Shown here piece after piece: positions 22,302 through 30,241 of a stretch of 64,000 nucleotides of DNA. This DNA is from Methylocystis echinoides (GTDB taxonomy: Bacteria; Pseudomonadota; Alphaproteobacteria; Rhizobiales; Beijerinckiaceae): positions 2,232,501 through 2,296,500 of the forward strand of contig NZ_CP156084.1 of NCBI RefSeq assembly GCF_040687965.1, given 5' to 3'. A model generated the notes under the pieces. That model did not search any database. It was not told where the DNA came from and saw nothing but the letters and a program-made list of their open reading frames with translations. Position 1 is the first letter of the stretch. Each line of letters opens with the position of its first letter. The translations under genes and the position numbers were made by a program.

Positions 22302-23582
22302 TACCACTCCTCCACCCCCACCCCCCGTCCACTGCCCACCGGTCGACGACCCCGCCGGCACGCGCGGCTGGTCGGGTGCGTAGCGGGCCTCGAAGCCCTT
22401 CGCGAGAGGCCCATCCTTCGGGGCCGGGCCGTAGCCGACGGCCTCGCGTTGTTCGTCCAGCGTGAGGAAAGCCGCCCGGCCGACACGCTCCCATTCGCTC
22501 GCCCGTTCCGCCGCGAGCGCTTCCAGCCGGTCGGCGTTGTAGTCGAAGCGAAAAGGGGTGAAGCCCGGTTGCAGCCAGGCCTGAAAGCTCTTCTGCACGC
22601 GGGTGACGAGCGGCAGCACGGTCTGGCGCCAGAAGGCGCGGTTCGCTTCGCTGTAATTCGAAAACGTATTGTCGCCGGGCAGGCCCAGGAGCAGCGGCGG
22701 CACGCCGAAGGCGAGGGCGATTTCGCGCGCGGCGGTAGCCTTCGACTCGGCGAAATCCATGTCTTTTGGGGAGAGCGACAAGGCCTTCCAGTCGAGCCCG
22801 CCTTCGAGCAGCAGCGGCCGTCCGGCGTTATCGGCGCCCGAGAAGTTTTCCTCCAGTTCCTGCTTCAGCCGGGTGAACTGTTCGTCGGTCAGATGGGCGT
22901 TGTCCGGCCCGGCGTAGACGAGCGCGCCGGAAGGTCGCGCGGAATTGTCGAGCAGCGCCTTGTTCCAGAAGCTCGCGGCGTTATGCGTGTCGAGGGCGAC
23001 TTGCGCGGCGGCGAGCGGCGCGAAGCCATAATAATCATCGAGCGGGTTGAAGAATTTGATGTGCAGGATCGGCTCGATCCCTTCGCCCTGCATCTCGTAG
23101 CGGGCGTCGGCGCCCTGCGCGCGATAGACGAAGGCCGCGGGCCAGCCGTTGCGGCCGGGCTCGACGCTCATGCGGTCCGGACGCAACGCGTAAAGCTCGC
23201 GCAACTGCCCGTCGAGCGCGACGGACTCGATATAGGCGTTGCCATAGAGCAAGAGATTGGCGCAGATCGTCTCGATGAAGGAGACGCTGGTGTTTGTTGG
23301 GTTGGGCCGCTCGATCAGCGCGAGCAGCGGATGCTCGGGGACTTCCTCACGGCCTTCGTAGACGAGCCAGGGAACGGAGGCGGCCGCTTCCGCCACCATA
23401 CGCACGCAGCGATGGCAGACGGCGTTGCGCTCATAGCCTTCGCGCGTCATCGCCGCGCTGTTGCGCGACGTCCAATGCGGGGCGCCGATCGAATGCATGG
23501 CGAGGAGTTTCGCCGCGCGCGACGCTTTGAGATCGCGCGCCCGCGCCGTCGCGCCGAAGAGGCGCGTGAGAAAAGGAGTCAT
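22296..23582 (-). CDS. HK97-family portal protein (GTA gp3) with a toxin-linker-like C-terminus
   Basis: The 428-residue protein is the dodecameric DNA-entry ring of the head. Typical segments are AVCHRCVRMVAEAAASVPWL, HPLLALIERPNPTNTSVSF, LLLYGNAYIESVALDG and NYSEANRAFWRQTVLPLVTR. The last about 30 residues are unusual for a portal: DQPRVPAGSSTGGQWT followed by a run of glycines. This RVPAG...GGQWT motif occurs as a linker before toxin domains in phage-borne polymorphic toxins (from memory). The reading frame ends at 22296 just after two G-runs in the DNA, and a broken toxin domain follows in another frame. The terminase gene ends 78 bp upstream. Confidence 0.93.
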   Translation of the reverse strand: MTPFLTRLFGATARARDLKASRAAKLLAMHSIGAPHWTSRNSAAMTREGYERNAVCHRCVRMVAEAAASVPWLVYEGREEVPEHPLLALIERPNPTNTSVSFIETICANLLLYGNAYIESVALDGQLRELYALRPDRMSVEPGRNGWPAAFVYRAQGADARYEMQGEGIEPILHIKFFNPLDDYYGFAPLAAAQVALDTHNAASFWNKALLDNSARPSGALVYAGPDNAHLTDEQFTRLKQELEENFSGADNAGRPLLLEGGLDWKALSLSPKDMDFAESKATAAREIALAFGVPPLLLGLPGDNTFSNYSEANRAFWRQTVLPLVTRVQKSFQAWLQPGFTPFRFDYNADRLEALAAERASEWERVGRAAFLTLDEQREAVGYGPAPKDGPLAKGFEARYAPDQPRVPAGSSTGGQWTGGGGGGVVA

Positions 23583-23660
23583 GCGTTGGCCCTGAAATGA
23601 AGAGATGAGACGCTGCCGCGCCCAGGGGCGCGGCGCTGAAACGGCGGGCTTGCTTGCTGT

Positions 23661-25052
23661 TTACACGCGCCGCATGCGCGGTTCGGGCGATCTCGGCGTC
23701 AGCGCCAGCGCGGTCACCGCCCAGACCAGCGCGTCGAGGCGATCGGGCGAGCGGCCCGAGGAGAGGCCGTCGAGCCCGAAATCGCACATTTCGTCTTCGA
23801 GCGCCGGAAGGGCGCCGACATGTCTTACGCGGCCTTGTTCGTAAAGCTGCGCGACCGGCGCGGCGCGCAGATATTTGCCGCGCGTGGCGCGCACCATGGT
23901 CACCGGCGCGGCGGGGTCCGCTTCATTGAGCACGGCGCGCACCATTTCGCCGCCCTGGTTGACTTCGGCGATGAGCGAGTCGGCCGAAAGCTTGTGATAC
24001 AACGCGATCGCCGCGCGGGCCCATTGCGCCGGCCGCGCGGCCGCGAGGGTCTGATCGTCGAGCACGTAGACGAGGCCGGCCGCGTCCTCCCCGGCGGCGA
24101 CGATGCCGCATTGATCGGCGCGCTTGCCCGAGGTCGCGGGCGGATCGACGGCGACGACGATGCGCGACAGCGCCGGCGCGGCGGCGACGCGCGCCGTCTC
24201 CATCATCTCGCGCGTCCACAGCGCGTCTTTGCGCGCTTCGACCATTTCGCCATCGAGCTCCTGTCGTCCGAGCCGCGTGCCGGCATATTGCGCCACGACG
24301 CTTTCCAGAAAGGAGGGCGCGAGATTAGCCGCGTTCTCGCGCGTCAGCGCGCGGGTCAGCGCCGTCGCCGGATGCGCGAGCAATTCCTTGAGAAGCGGCG
24401 TGGGACGCGGCGTCGTCGTCACGAGCTGACGCGGCCAGTCGCCGAGACGCAAGCCGAATTGCAGCATGTCCCAAGTCTCCCTGGCGTAGCGCCATTTGGC
24501 GAGTTCGTCGCACCAGGCGGCGTGAAATTGCGGCCCCCGAAGGCTTTCCGGATCTTCGGCGGAAAAGGTCTGGGCGACGACGCCCGTTTCCCATGTGAGC
24601 CTTCGGCGCGAACTCTCCCAGCGCGGGCGGTCGCGCTTGTCGTGCACGGCGAGAAGGCCGGAGACGCCTTCGATCATCACGTCGCGCACGTCGGCCGCGG
24701 TTTCGCCGACGAGGGCGATGCGCGCGACCGGAGCGGCGGTGAATTGTGCGCGCCCGAGCGCCAGCGCCTTCACCCATTCGGCGCCGGCGCGGGTCTTGCC
24801 CGCGCCGCGTCCGCCGAGAATGAGCCACACCCGCCAGGGCAGGCCGTTCGGCGCGAAATCCGGCGGCCACTGATCTTTGCGGGCCACAAGCTCCCAGTCG
24901 CTCAGAAGCCGCGCGAGCTCGCGCGCGCTGATAGTTTCCAGCGCCTCATTGAGAAGGCCTTTCGCCGCGCAGTCGCTCAAGCCGTCGAGCAAGCTCCGCG
25001 CGGAGTTCGGCCAATTCGCGGGGCGGCTCGGCGTCGGCGTCTGGATGGTCAT
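23661..25052 (-). CDS. Terminase large subunit (GTA gp2)
   Basis: The protein packages DNA into the head. It has an ATPase Walker A motif GGRGAGKT (residues about 80-87), a Walker B-like region near FHAAWCDELAKW, and a nuclease domain with RIVVAVDPPATSG and LIAEVNQGGEMV. The frame is open from 25082; the ATG at 25052 (MTIQTPTPSRP) is used because the GTA-type N-terminus (SLLDGLSDCAAKGLL) starts about 18 residues later. The 5' end overlaps the TerS-like gene by about 107 bp, typical of these clusters. Confidence 0.92.
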   Translation of the reverse strand: MTIQTPTPSRPANWPNSARSLLDGLSDCAAKGLLNEALETISARELARLLSDWELVARKDQWPPDFAPNGLPWRVWLILGGRGAGKTRAGAEWVKALALGRAQFTAAPVARIALVGETAADVRDVMIEGVSGLLAVHDKRDRPRWESSRRRLTWETGVVAQTFSAEDPESLRGPQFHAAWCDELAKWRYARETWDMLQFGLRLGDWPRQLVTTTPRPTPLLKELLAHPATALTRALTRENAANLAPSFLESVVAQYAGTRLGRQELDGEMVEARKDALWTREMMETARVAAAPALSRIVVAVDPPATSGKRADQCGIVAAGEDAAGLVYVLDDQTLAAARPAQWARAAIALYHKLSADSLIAEVNQGGEMVRAVLNEADPAAPVTMVRATRGKYLRAAPVAQLYEQGRVRHVGALPALEDEMCDFGLDGLSSGRSPDRLDALVWAVTALALTPRSPEPRMRRV

Positions 25053-25476
25053 CGGCGCTGGTCGCAGTCTCCCTTGGCGCATCGGCTTCGCGCCGCATGC
25101 GTTTCAATTCGGCGAGCGCTTTCACCAGCGTCGCGATCGTGCGGGCGCTGGCTTCGAGCGTTTTGGGCGCGTGCTTTTCCAGCGCCGCCTCGGCGCGGGC
25201 GAACTCCCGTTCGACGGCGTCTTCGAGCCGCAGGATGAGACGCCCCGGGTCAGCGGCGGGGCCAGCGGTCGGCGCGTCGGGCGGGTCGGCCTTCCGCTTG
25301 CAGGCGGAGGCGCGCAGCGGCCAGCCGTTCGCTTCGCGAAAGCGGCGGAATTGCGGGGCGCTCATCGAGAGAAGAGCGAGAATCTCGGCGATGGGCGCGC
25401 CTGCGTCATAGAGAAGTTTCGCCTGCGTGATTTTCGCGCGCGACGCCGGAGATGTCTTTTTGTGCATGACAGCCAT
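24946..25476 (-). CDS. Terminase small subunit-like protein (GTA gp1)
   Basis: The protein begins MAVMHKKTSPASRAKITQAK and continues LLYDAGAPIAEILALLSMS and FRRFREANGWPLR, a helix-turn-helix layout typical of small terminase subunits. The C-terminal half is a long charged helix rich in Arg/Glu (ERLRGERP at the end). It occupies the gp1 position directly upstream of TerL and overlaps it. The start is uncertain: the frame is open to 25617, but the region before 25476 reads as low-complexity basic sequence, and no clear ribosome binding site marks either ATG (25476 or 25467). Confidence 0.7.
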   Translation of the reverse strand: MAVMHKKTSPASRAKITQAKLLYDAGAPIAEILALLSMSAPQFRRFREANGWPLRASACKRKADPPDAPTAGPAADPGRLILRLEDAVEREFARAEAALEKHAPKTLEASARTIATLVKALAELKRMRREADAPRETATSADDHPDADAEPPRELAELRAELARRLERLRGERPSQ

Positions 25477-25712
25477 GACGCTGTTGCGCCGTCTCAGGTG
25501 CGGCGAAGCCGACGAAAGGCGGCCGCGCTTTTTTCGCGGCGAACCGTTCTTCTCTCGCGGCGAGAGACTGGCGCGTCCCTTCAGCTTCGGTGGATTTGCC
25601 CCGCCGCCCAAGCGCAATTGTGGAGCATGGCCTTTATCTAGCTGAGCAGCGTGCGGCTGTCAAGGAATATATTCCCCGCTGGCCGGAAAAAATTCAGCGC
25701 CGCGCGCCCCGT

Positions 25713-26201
25713 CTAGAAGCGCGCCTTCTTCGGCCAACGCTTCGGCCAGATCCGGATGAAGTCGGGCGTGTCCTCGTCCTCGACCTCTTCCTCGCTCGCT
25801 TCGACCTTGCCCCGCACCGAGACGCCGGCGCGATGGACGCTTTCGGGATCGCCTGAGATCAGCGGATGCCAGGGTGGCAGCGGCTTGCCGTCATTTCGCA
25901 GCACATAGGCGCAGGTCGGCGGCAGCCAGGCGATCTCCTGCAATTTCGTCAAGGTCAGGCGGATGCAGTCCGGCACATGCGCGCGGCGGTTCCGATAGTC
26001 GCTGCACAGGCAGCTTTCATGGTCCAGCATCTTGCAGGCGATGCTCGTGTGATGAATCGCGCCCGTGTCTTCGTCCTCGAGCTTGACCAGACAGCAGCGG
26101 CCGCAGCCGTCGCAGAGCTTCTCCCATTCAGACCGGGTCAGTTCCGAGAGGGGCTTCTCCCAGAACGGGGCCGCGCCGCTTTCGCCTTTTTTTTCCGCCA
26201 T
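25713..26201 (-). CDS. YcgN/UPF0260 family cysteine-cluster protein
   Basis: The 162-residue protein belongs to the UPF0260 (YcgN) group of the YkgJ-type Cys-cluster superfamily, which may bind zinc or an iron-sulfur cluster. The motif [18 protein letters not shown] lies near residue 33, followed by [20 protein letters not shown] and VPDCIRLT, giving the conserved set of cysteines. [20 protein letters not shown] is also family-typical. The lysine/glutamate-rich tail ([16 protein letters not shown]) is low-complexity. It is transcribed away from the PBP gene. The biochemical role of the family is unknown. Confidence 0.88.
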   Translation of the reverse strand: MAEKKGESGAAPFWEKPLSELTRSEWEKLCDGCGRCCLVKLEDEDTGAIHHTSIACKMLDHESCLCSDYRNRRAHVPDCIRLTLTKLQEIAWLPPTCAYVLRNDGKPLPPWHPLISGDPESVHRAGVSVRGKVEASEEEVEDEDTPDFIRIWPKRWPKKARF

Positions 26202-26288
26202 TTTCTGTCCATACGGCTGTCCCGCCGCGCGATGGAAACCATAACCGCAATGCGCGCGTCGTCGGGCGTCGTCAAGATGGTTTAAAAG

Positions 26289-28553
26289 GTGCTAAACTTG
26301 CCGCATCGTTCCCGGCGGCCGGGGGGTTCACGAGCCTTGTTCGAGCGTTTCTGGTCCTCGCCTTTCGTCAAGCGCATCAAGCGCATCCTTCTGTCCGCCG
26401 ACGCGCTCATCGATTCGAGCGTCTTCGACAGCGGACGCCGCACGCGCGAGCTTTACGAGAATTACTCCGCCTTCATGCAGAGGTTCCACGTCTCCGGCTT
26501 CGCGCGGGTGGCGGTGGAGATCGCCTGCGAGGGTCTCACTCTCGGTCTCGGCGGTCTTATTGTCATGGTTGCGCTGGCTGGCAACGCCTTCCAGATGACC
26601 AGCGAGGGCGACTGGCTGAAGCAAACCGACCTCGCCGTCACGTTCCTCGACCGCTACGGAAACGAAGTCGGCCAACGCGGCATCAAGCACGACGACGCCG
26701 TGCCGCTCGAACAATATCCCGACTATCTCATCAAGGCGGTGCTCGCCACCGAAGACCGGCGCTTCTACGAACATTTCGGCATCGACGTGATCGGCACGCT
26801 GCGCGCTGTGACCGTGAACGCCCGCTCATCGGGCGTGGTGCAGGGCGGCTCCTCCATCACGCAGCAGCTCGCCAAGAATCTGTTCCTGTCGAATGAACGC
26901 ACCATCACGCGAAAGATCAACGAAGCCTTTCTGGCGCTCTGGCTGGAGCACCATCTCACCAAGCGGGAGATTCTCCAGCTCTATCTCGACCGCGTCTATA
27001 TGGGCGGCGGCGCCTTCGGCATCCAGGCGGCGGCGGAGTTCTATTTCGGCAAGTCGGTAAAGGACGTCACGCTCGCGGAAGCGGCGATGCTCGCGGGTCT
27101 GTTCAAGGCGCCGACGAAATACGCCCCGCACAATAATCTTCCCGCCGCGCGCGCGCGCGCCAATGACGTGCTCAACAATCTCGTCGACGCGGGCTTCATG
27201 AGCGAGAGCCAGATCATCGCCGCGCAGAGGAGCCCGGCGACGCCGGTGGACCGCCAGCGCGAGGAGAGCCCGGACTGGTTCCTCGACTATGCCTATGGCG
27301 AGATCAGGAAGCTTTCAGCGAGCGGCAAGCTCGGCGATAACCGCGTGCTGACCGTGCGCACCTCGCTCGACTCCAACGTGCAGAAACGCGCCGAGGAAGT
27401 GGTCGAACGGAATCTGCGGGAGCAGGGACGGTCTTTCCACGTCAAGCAATCGGCGATGGTCGTGATGGAGCCCGACGGCGCTCTGCGCGCCATTATCGGC
27501 GGACGGGATTATGGCGCTAGCCAGTTCAACCGCGCGACGGACGGCTCGCGCCAGCCGGGCTCGTCCTTCAAGCCTTATGTTTATCTGACCGCGCTGATGA
27601 GCGGCAAATTCAAGCCGACGACCATCGTCACCGACAGGCCGACCTGCATCGGCAATTATTGCGTCCACAATTACAGCGGCGGCTATGCGGGCTCGATGCC
27701 GCTCGCCATGGCGCTGGCGCGGTCGCTCAATACCGTGGCGATCCAATTGTCGATTGCGATCGGCAATGGCAATGCGAGGGAAGGCCGCGCCAAGATCATC
27801 GAAACCTGCCGCAAGCTCGGCATCAGCACGCCGCTCGAGGACACCCCCTCTCTGCCGGTCGGCCAGAGCGATGTGATCCTGCTGGAACATTCCGCCGCCT
27901 ATGCCGCCTTTGTGAATGGCGGCAAGCGCACCATTCCTTATGCGGCCGTCGAGATTCGCAACCGGCAGGGGGATCTTCTCTACCGTCACGACCGCGACGC
28001 GCCGCCCCAGCGGCAGGTGCTGCCGCTCGACAAAGTCGTCGATCTCGCCACCATGATGAAAAAAGTGGTGGAGGAAGGCACAGGCAAGCGCGCCATTCTC
28101 GGCGAGGGCATCGACGTTATCGGCAAGACCGGCACCACCAACGGCTACAAGGACGCCTGGTTCTGCGGCTATTCGGGCACGATGGGCGGCTGCGTCTGGT
28201 ATGGCAACGATGACAACGAACCGATGAACAATATGACCGGCGGCACGCTGCCCGCCGGCACCTGGCACGACGTCATGGCTTATGCGCACCAGGGCATCCC
28301 CCTGAAACCCATTGTCGGATTGAAGCCGGAAGCCAAGCCCGCCGTCGCCTCGACTGAGGGCGGCGCCGTGAAGCCGCTCGAACTCGGCGGCCCGCAGCGC
28401 CCCGCTACGCTGACCAAGGGCGCCGTGCAGGCGCTGGAGTCGATCGAGAAGAAGGCCAAGGCCACTGGCGTGGGCAAACAAAGCATGGCCGCGCCGGCGA
28501 CGGTCGCCGAAACGCGCGGCGTCGACTTCCCGACCATTGGCGCCGCGCAATAA
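26289..28553 (+). CDS. Class A penicillin-binding protein (PBP1A family)
   Basis: This bifunctional peptidoglycan synthase has 754 residues. A cytoplasmic N-terminus is followed by one membrane helix (about 80-99). The glycosyltransferase 51 domain has catalytic Glu155 in [14 protein letters not shown] and [14 protein letters not shown]. The transpeptidase domain has the SxxK serine at about 425 (QPGSSFKPY), SLN at 479-481 and KTG at 613-615. The C-terminus is an Ala/Pro/Lys-rich tail. A GTG start with AAAAGG close upstream is used. Two genes of the DUF1214/DUF1254 type follow at once, the first 2 bp after the stop. Confidence 0.93.
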   Translation: MLNLPHRSRRPGGSRALFERFWSSPFVKRIKRILLSADALIDSSVFDSGRRTRELYENYSAFMQRFHVSGFARVAVEIACEGLTLGLGGLIVMVALAGNAFQMTSEGDWLKQTDLAVTFLDRYGNEVGQRGIKHDDAVPLEQYPDYLIKAVLATEDRRFYEHFGIDVIGTLRAVTVNARSSGVVQGGSSITQQLAKNLFLSNERTITRKINEAFLALWLEHHLTKREILQLYLDRVYMGGGAFGIQAAAEFYFGKSVKDVTLAEAAMLAGLFKAPTKYAPHNNLPAARARANDVLNNLVDAGFMSESQIIAAQRSPATPVDRQREESPDWFLDYAYGEIRKLSASGKLGDNRVLTVRTSLDSNVQKRAEEVVERNLREQGRSFHVKQSAMVVMEPDGALRAIIGGRDYGASQFNRATDGSRQPGSSFKPYVYLTALMSGKFKPTTIVTDRPTCIGNYCVHNYSGGYAGSMPLAMALARSLNTVAIQLSIAIGNGNAREGRAKIIETCRKLGISTPLEDTPSLPVGQSDVILLEHSAAYAAFVNGGKRTIPYAAVEIRNRQGDLLYRHDRDAPPQRQVLPLDKVVDLATMMKKVVEEGTGKRAILGEGIDVIGKTGTTNGYKDAWFCGYSGTMGGCVWYGNDDNEPMNNMTGGTLPAGTWHDVMAYAHQGIPLKPIVGLKPEAKPAVASTEGGAVKPLELGGPQRPATLTKGAVQALESIEKKAKATGVGKQSMAAPATVAETRGVDFPTIGAAQ

Positions 28554-28555
28554 GG

Positions 28556-29152
28556 GTGTTCCGCTTGAACCGGCCTTACGCAAAATATCTTCGCGCCGCC
28601 GCCGTGATGATCGGCGGGCTTGTCATCGGCCTGCTGGCGACGTTGATCTCCTTGAACTCGGGCTACGGATTCGGGGCCCTGCGCGCCGGGTCCTGGATCG
28701 CCTGGCCCAATATCGGCGGGTCCGACGTCGATCCTTATGCGCGGGCGGTCATCGCACGCTCCGGCGAGGCGCCGCTGGCGCGCGATCAAGGGCTGGCGTT
28801 CACCGCGGCGGAGGATGCGAGCGGCGCGCCGCTCGACGGCGCCTGCGAATATTCGATCGTCGATCCGGTCCCGACGGCGCGCTTTTGGACCTTGTCGCTT
28901 GCGACTCCGAATGGCGGGCTCATCGACAATTCGACCGGCCGCTACGGTTTCTCCTCAGCCGAATTGCTGCGGCGGGAAGGCGGGGCCTTTACGATTTCCA
29001 TTTCGCGCAACGCCCGCGCCGGGAATTGGCTGTCGCCGGGCGACGCCCGGAGATTTGTGCTGTTGTTGCGTCTCTACGACACGCCGTTCGACACTGACGC
29101 TCGTCCCGATCCGACGAACTTTCCCAAGATTGTGAAACTGAAGTGCGCCTGA
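28556..29152 (+). CDS. DUF1214 domain protein, membrane-anchored
   Basis: The 198-residue protein has one N-terminal membrane helix (YLRAAAVMIGGLVIGLLATLI). A beta-rich DUF1214 domain follows, with FWTLSLATPNGGLIDNSTGR, GAFTISISRNARAGNWLSPG and RFVLLLRLYDTP. It starts with GTG 2 bp after the PBP stop and overlaps the next gene by 10 bp, so the three are probably co-transcribed. DUF1214 usually accompanies DUF1254 in one or two proteins; here they are separate. An envelope location is likely, and its function is unknown. Confidence 0.85.
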   Translation: MFRLNRPYAKYLRAAAVMIGGLVIGLLATLISLNSGYGFGALRAGSWIAWPNIGGSDVDPYARAVIARSGEAPLARDQGLAFTAAEDASGAPLDGACEYSIVDPVPTARFWTLSLATPNGGLIDNSTGRYGFSSAELLRREGGAFTISISRNARAGNWLSPGDARRFVLLLRLYDTPFDTDARPDPTNFPKIVKLKCA

Positions 29153-29736
29153 CGCTCCCCGACCGCATTTTCGATTATCTCCCCTGGGCGGCCGCGATGC
29201 TGCTCGTCGCCGGCGTCGTCCATATCGTCTCGGTGCTGTTGATGCCGGCTGTCGCCCCGCGCACCGCCTATGCGCGGGTGCTGGACGCGGTGGGCAAGGC
29301 GCCGTCCGAAACGCTGATTGCGCTCCCGCCTGCCGCGCCGGGCGGCGAGACATTGCCCTTCGAGGATCCGGCCTTTGCAGAGGGCGTGTGCGTCTATGAT
29401 TTGTCCAAGGGCCTCTTGCACGTGTCGACCGCCGCGGACGGAGAGGATTTCTTGGCCTTTTCCTTTCACTCCGGCGGCGGCCGGCTCTATCACGCCATCA
29501 CCGACCGCGCGGCGATCAAAGGCAAGATCGATATTGTGATCGGCGACGAAAAACAGATGGACGCGCTGCAGAGCGCAGCAGACGAGGCGCCGCCGCAGGA
29601 AGTAAGGCTCACCTCGCCAACCAAGCGCGGGTTCGTTCTCATTCGCTCCCTTGCCAAGCGTCCGGCGGATCAGGCGCGCGCGCGCGAGCGCCTCAAAGCA
29701 GTCAGTTGCGCGCGCTTCGATCCGCCGAAAGACTGA
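29143..29736 (+). CDS. DUF1254 domain protein, membrane-anchored
   Basis: The 197-residue protein has an N-terminal membrane helix (LPWAAAMLLVAGVVHIVSVLL) and a domain with PFEDPAFAEGVCVYDLSKGL, FLAFSFHSGGGRLYHAITDR and VRLTSPTKRGFVLIRSLAKR. This fits the DUF1254 partner that normally pairs with DUF1214. It begins with GTG inside the end of the DUF1214 gene (10 bp overlap), suggesting coupled translation and a two-protein complex in the inner membrane facing the periplasm. The next gene converges immediately (1 bp apart). Confidence 0.75.
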   Translation: MRLTLPDRIFDYLPWAAAMLLVAGVVHIVSVLLMPAVAPRTAYARVLDAVGKAPSETLIALPPAAPGGETLPFEDPAFAEGVCVYDLSKGLLHVSTAADGEDFLAFSFHSGGGRLYHAITDRAAIKGKIDIVIGDEKQMDALQSAADEAPPQEVRLTSPTKRGFVLIRSLAKRPADQARARERLKAVSCARFDPPKD

Positions 29737-30219
29737 CTAGAGGAAGGTCCATCGGGCGAATGTCGCGGCTTGTCCGGCGGGTTTGCCGGCGCCGTCCGTG
29801 ATGTTCCAAATCGTCGCGTTGGAAATATGAAAGCGTCGGCCTTTTGCGCTGATGCGCACCCCTTCATAACCGCTGACGAAGCCCTCCCGCGTCGTTTGGG
29901 CAAGGAGTCTTTCACGCGCCTCGCGGAGCATCGGCTCGGCCGTCAATCGCGAGGGGGTGCGGATGAGCTCCGCCGCGCTCATTTCCCACAGCGCGAGCGC
30001 GACGCGATTGCCATAATTGAGGATCGGGTCGGCTTCCACGCCGTGCGAGACGACCACGAAGGGCGCGCCAAGGAGCCGCTCGGCGTCGAGCTTGGAGTCG
30101 CCCCCGCGCTCGATTAACTCGCGGCCAGTGCGGTCACGGTAGGAGTTGAGCAGGGCGGTGGAATGAATAATCCAGTTACGCCAAAGATCGCCCGGAAGCT
30201 CAGCGCTGAAACTCGACAT
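29737..30219 (-). CDS. MEKHLA domain protein
   Basis: The 160-residue protein matches the MEKHLA domain, a PAS-like sensory fold known from plant HD-ZIP III proteins and from stand-alone bacterial proteins. Matching features are IHSTALLNSYRDRTGRELIE, LNYGNRVALALWEMSAAELI, TPSRLTAEPMLREARERLL and the end GAGKPAGQAATFARWTFL. The protein is soluble and without other domains. Ligand and role are unknown. It lies downstream of the spoVR operon on the same strand, 22 bp after spoVR, so it may be part of that transcript. Confidence 0.8.
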   Translation of the reverse strand: MSSFSAELPGDLWRNWIIHSTALLNSYRDRTGRELIERGGDSKLDAERLLGAPFVVVSHGVEADPILNYGNRVALALWEMSAAELIRTPSRLTAEPMLREARERLLAQTTREGFVSGYEGVRISAKGRRFHISNATIWNITDGAGKPAGQAATFARWTFL

Positions 30220-30241
30220 CGTGCCTCTCGACGGCGCCGAC

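Larger units (their letters stand above)
6063..25476 (-). mobile_element. RcGTA-type gene transfer agent cluster (GTA-like defective prophage)
   Basis: About 19.4 kb on one strand encode a virion module in the order known from the Rhodobacter capsulatus GTA: TerS, TerL, portal, gp3.5-position protein, prohead protease, HK97 capsid, gp6-gp10, gp10.1, small gp11 tape-measure-like protein, gp12, gp13, NlpC/P60 gp14, gp15 with TIM-barrel domain. A DUF2793 tail protein, an M15 endolysin and a holin-like protein follow. No integrase, repressor, replication gene or attachment site is visible at either end. Many genes overlap or lie within 25 bp. The only disruption is the low-GC cassette region 19.64-22.30 kb. 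A decayed prophage is the alternative, but gene content and order fit a GTA better. Confidence 0.8.

Noticed and set aside
27315-28583. 422-codon open frame antisense to the PBP gene
   Set aside because: The sense frame has all class A PBP motifs. The antisense frame is the usual GC-rich shadow with no recognisable domain.
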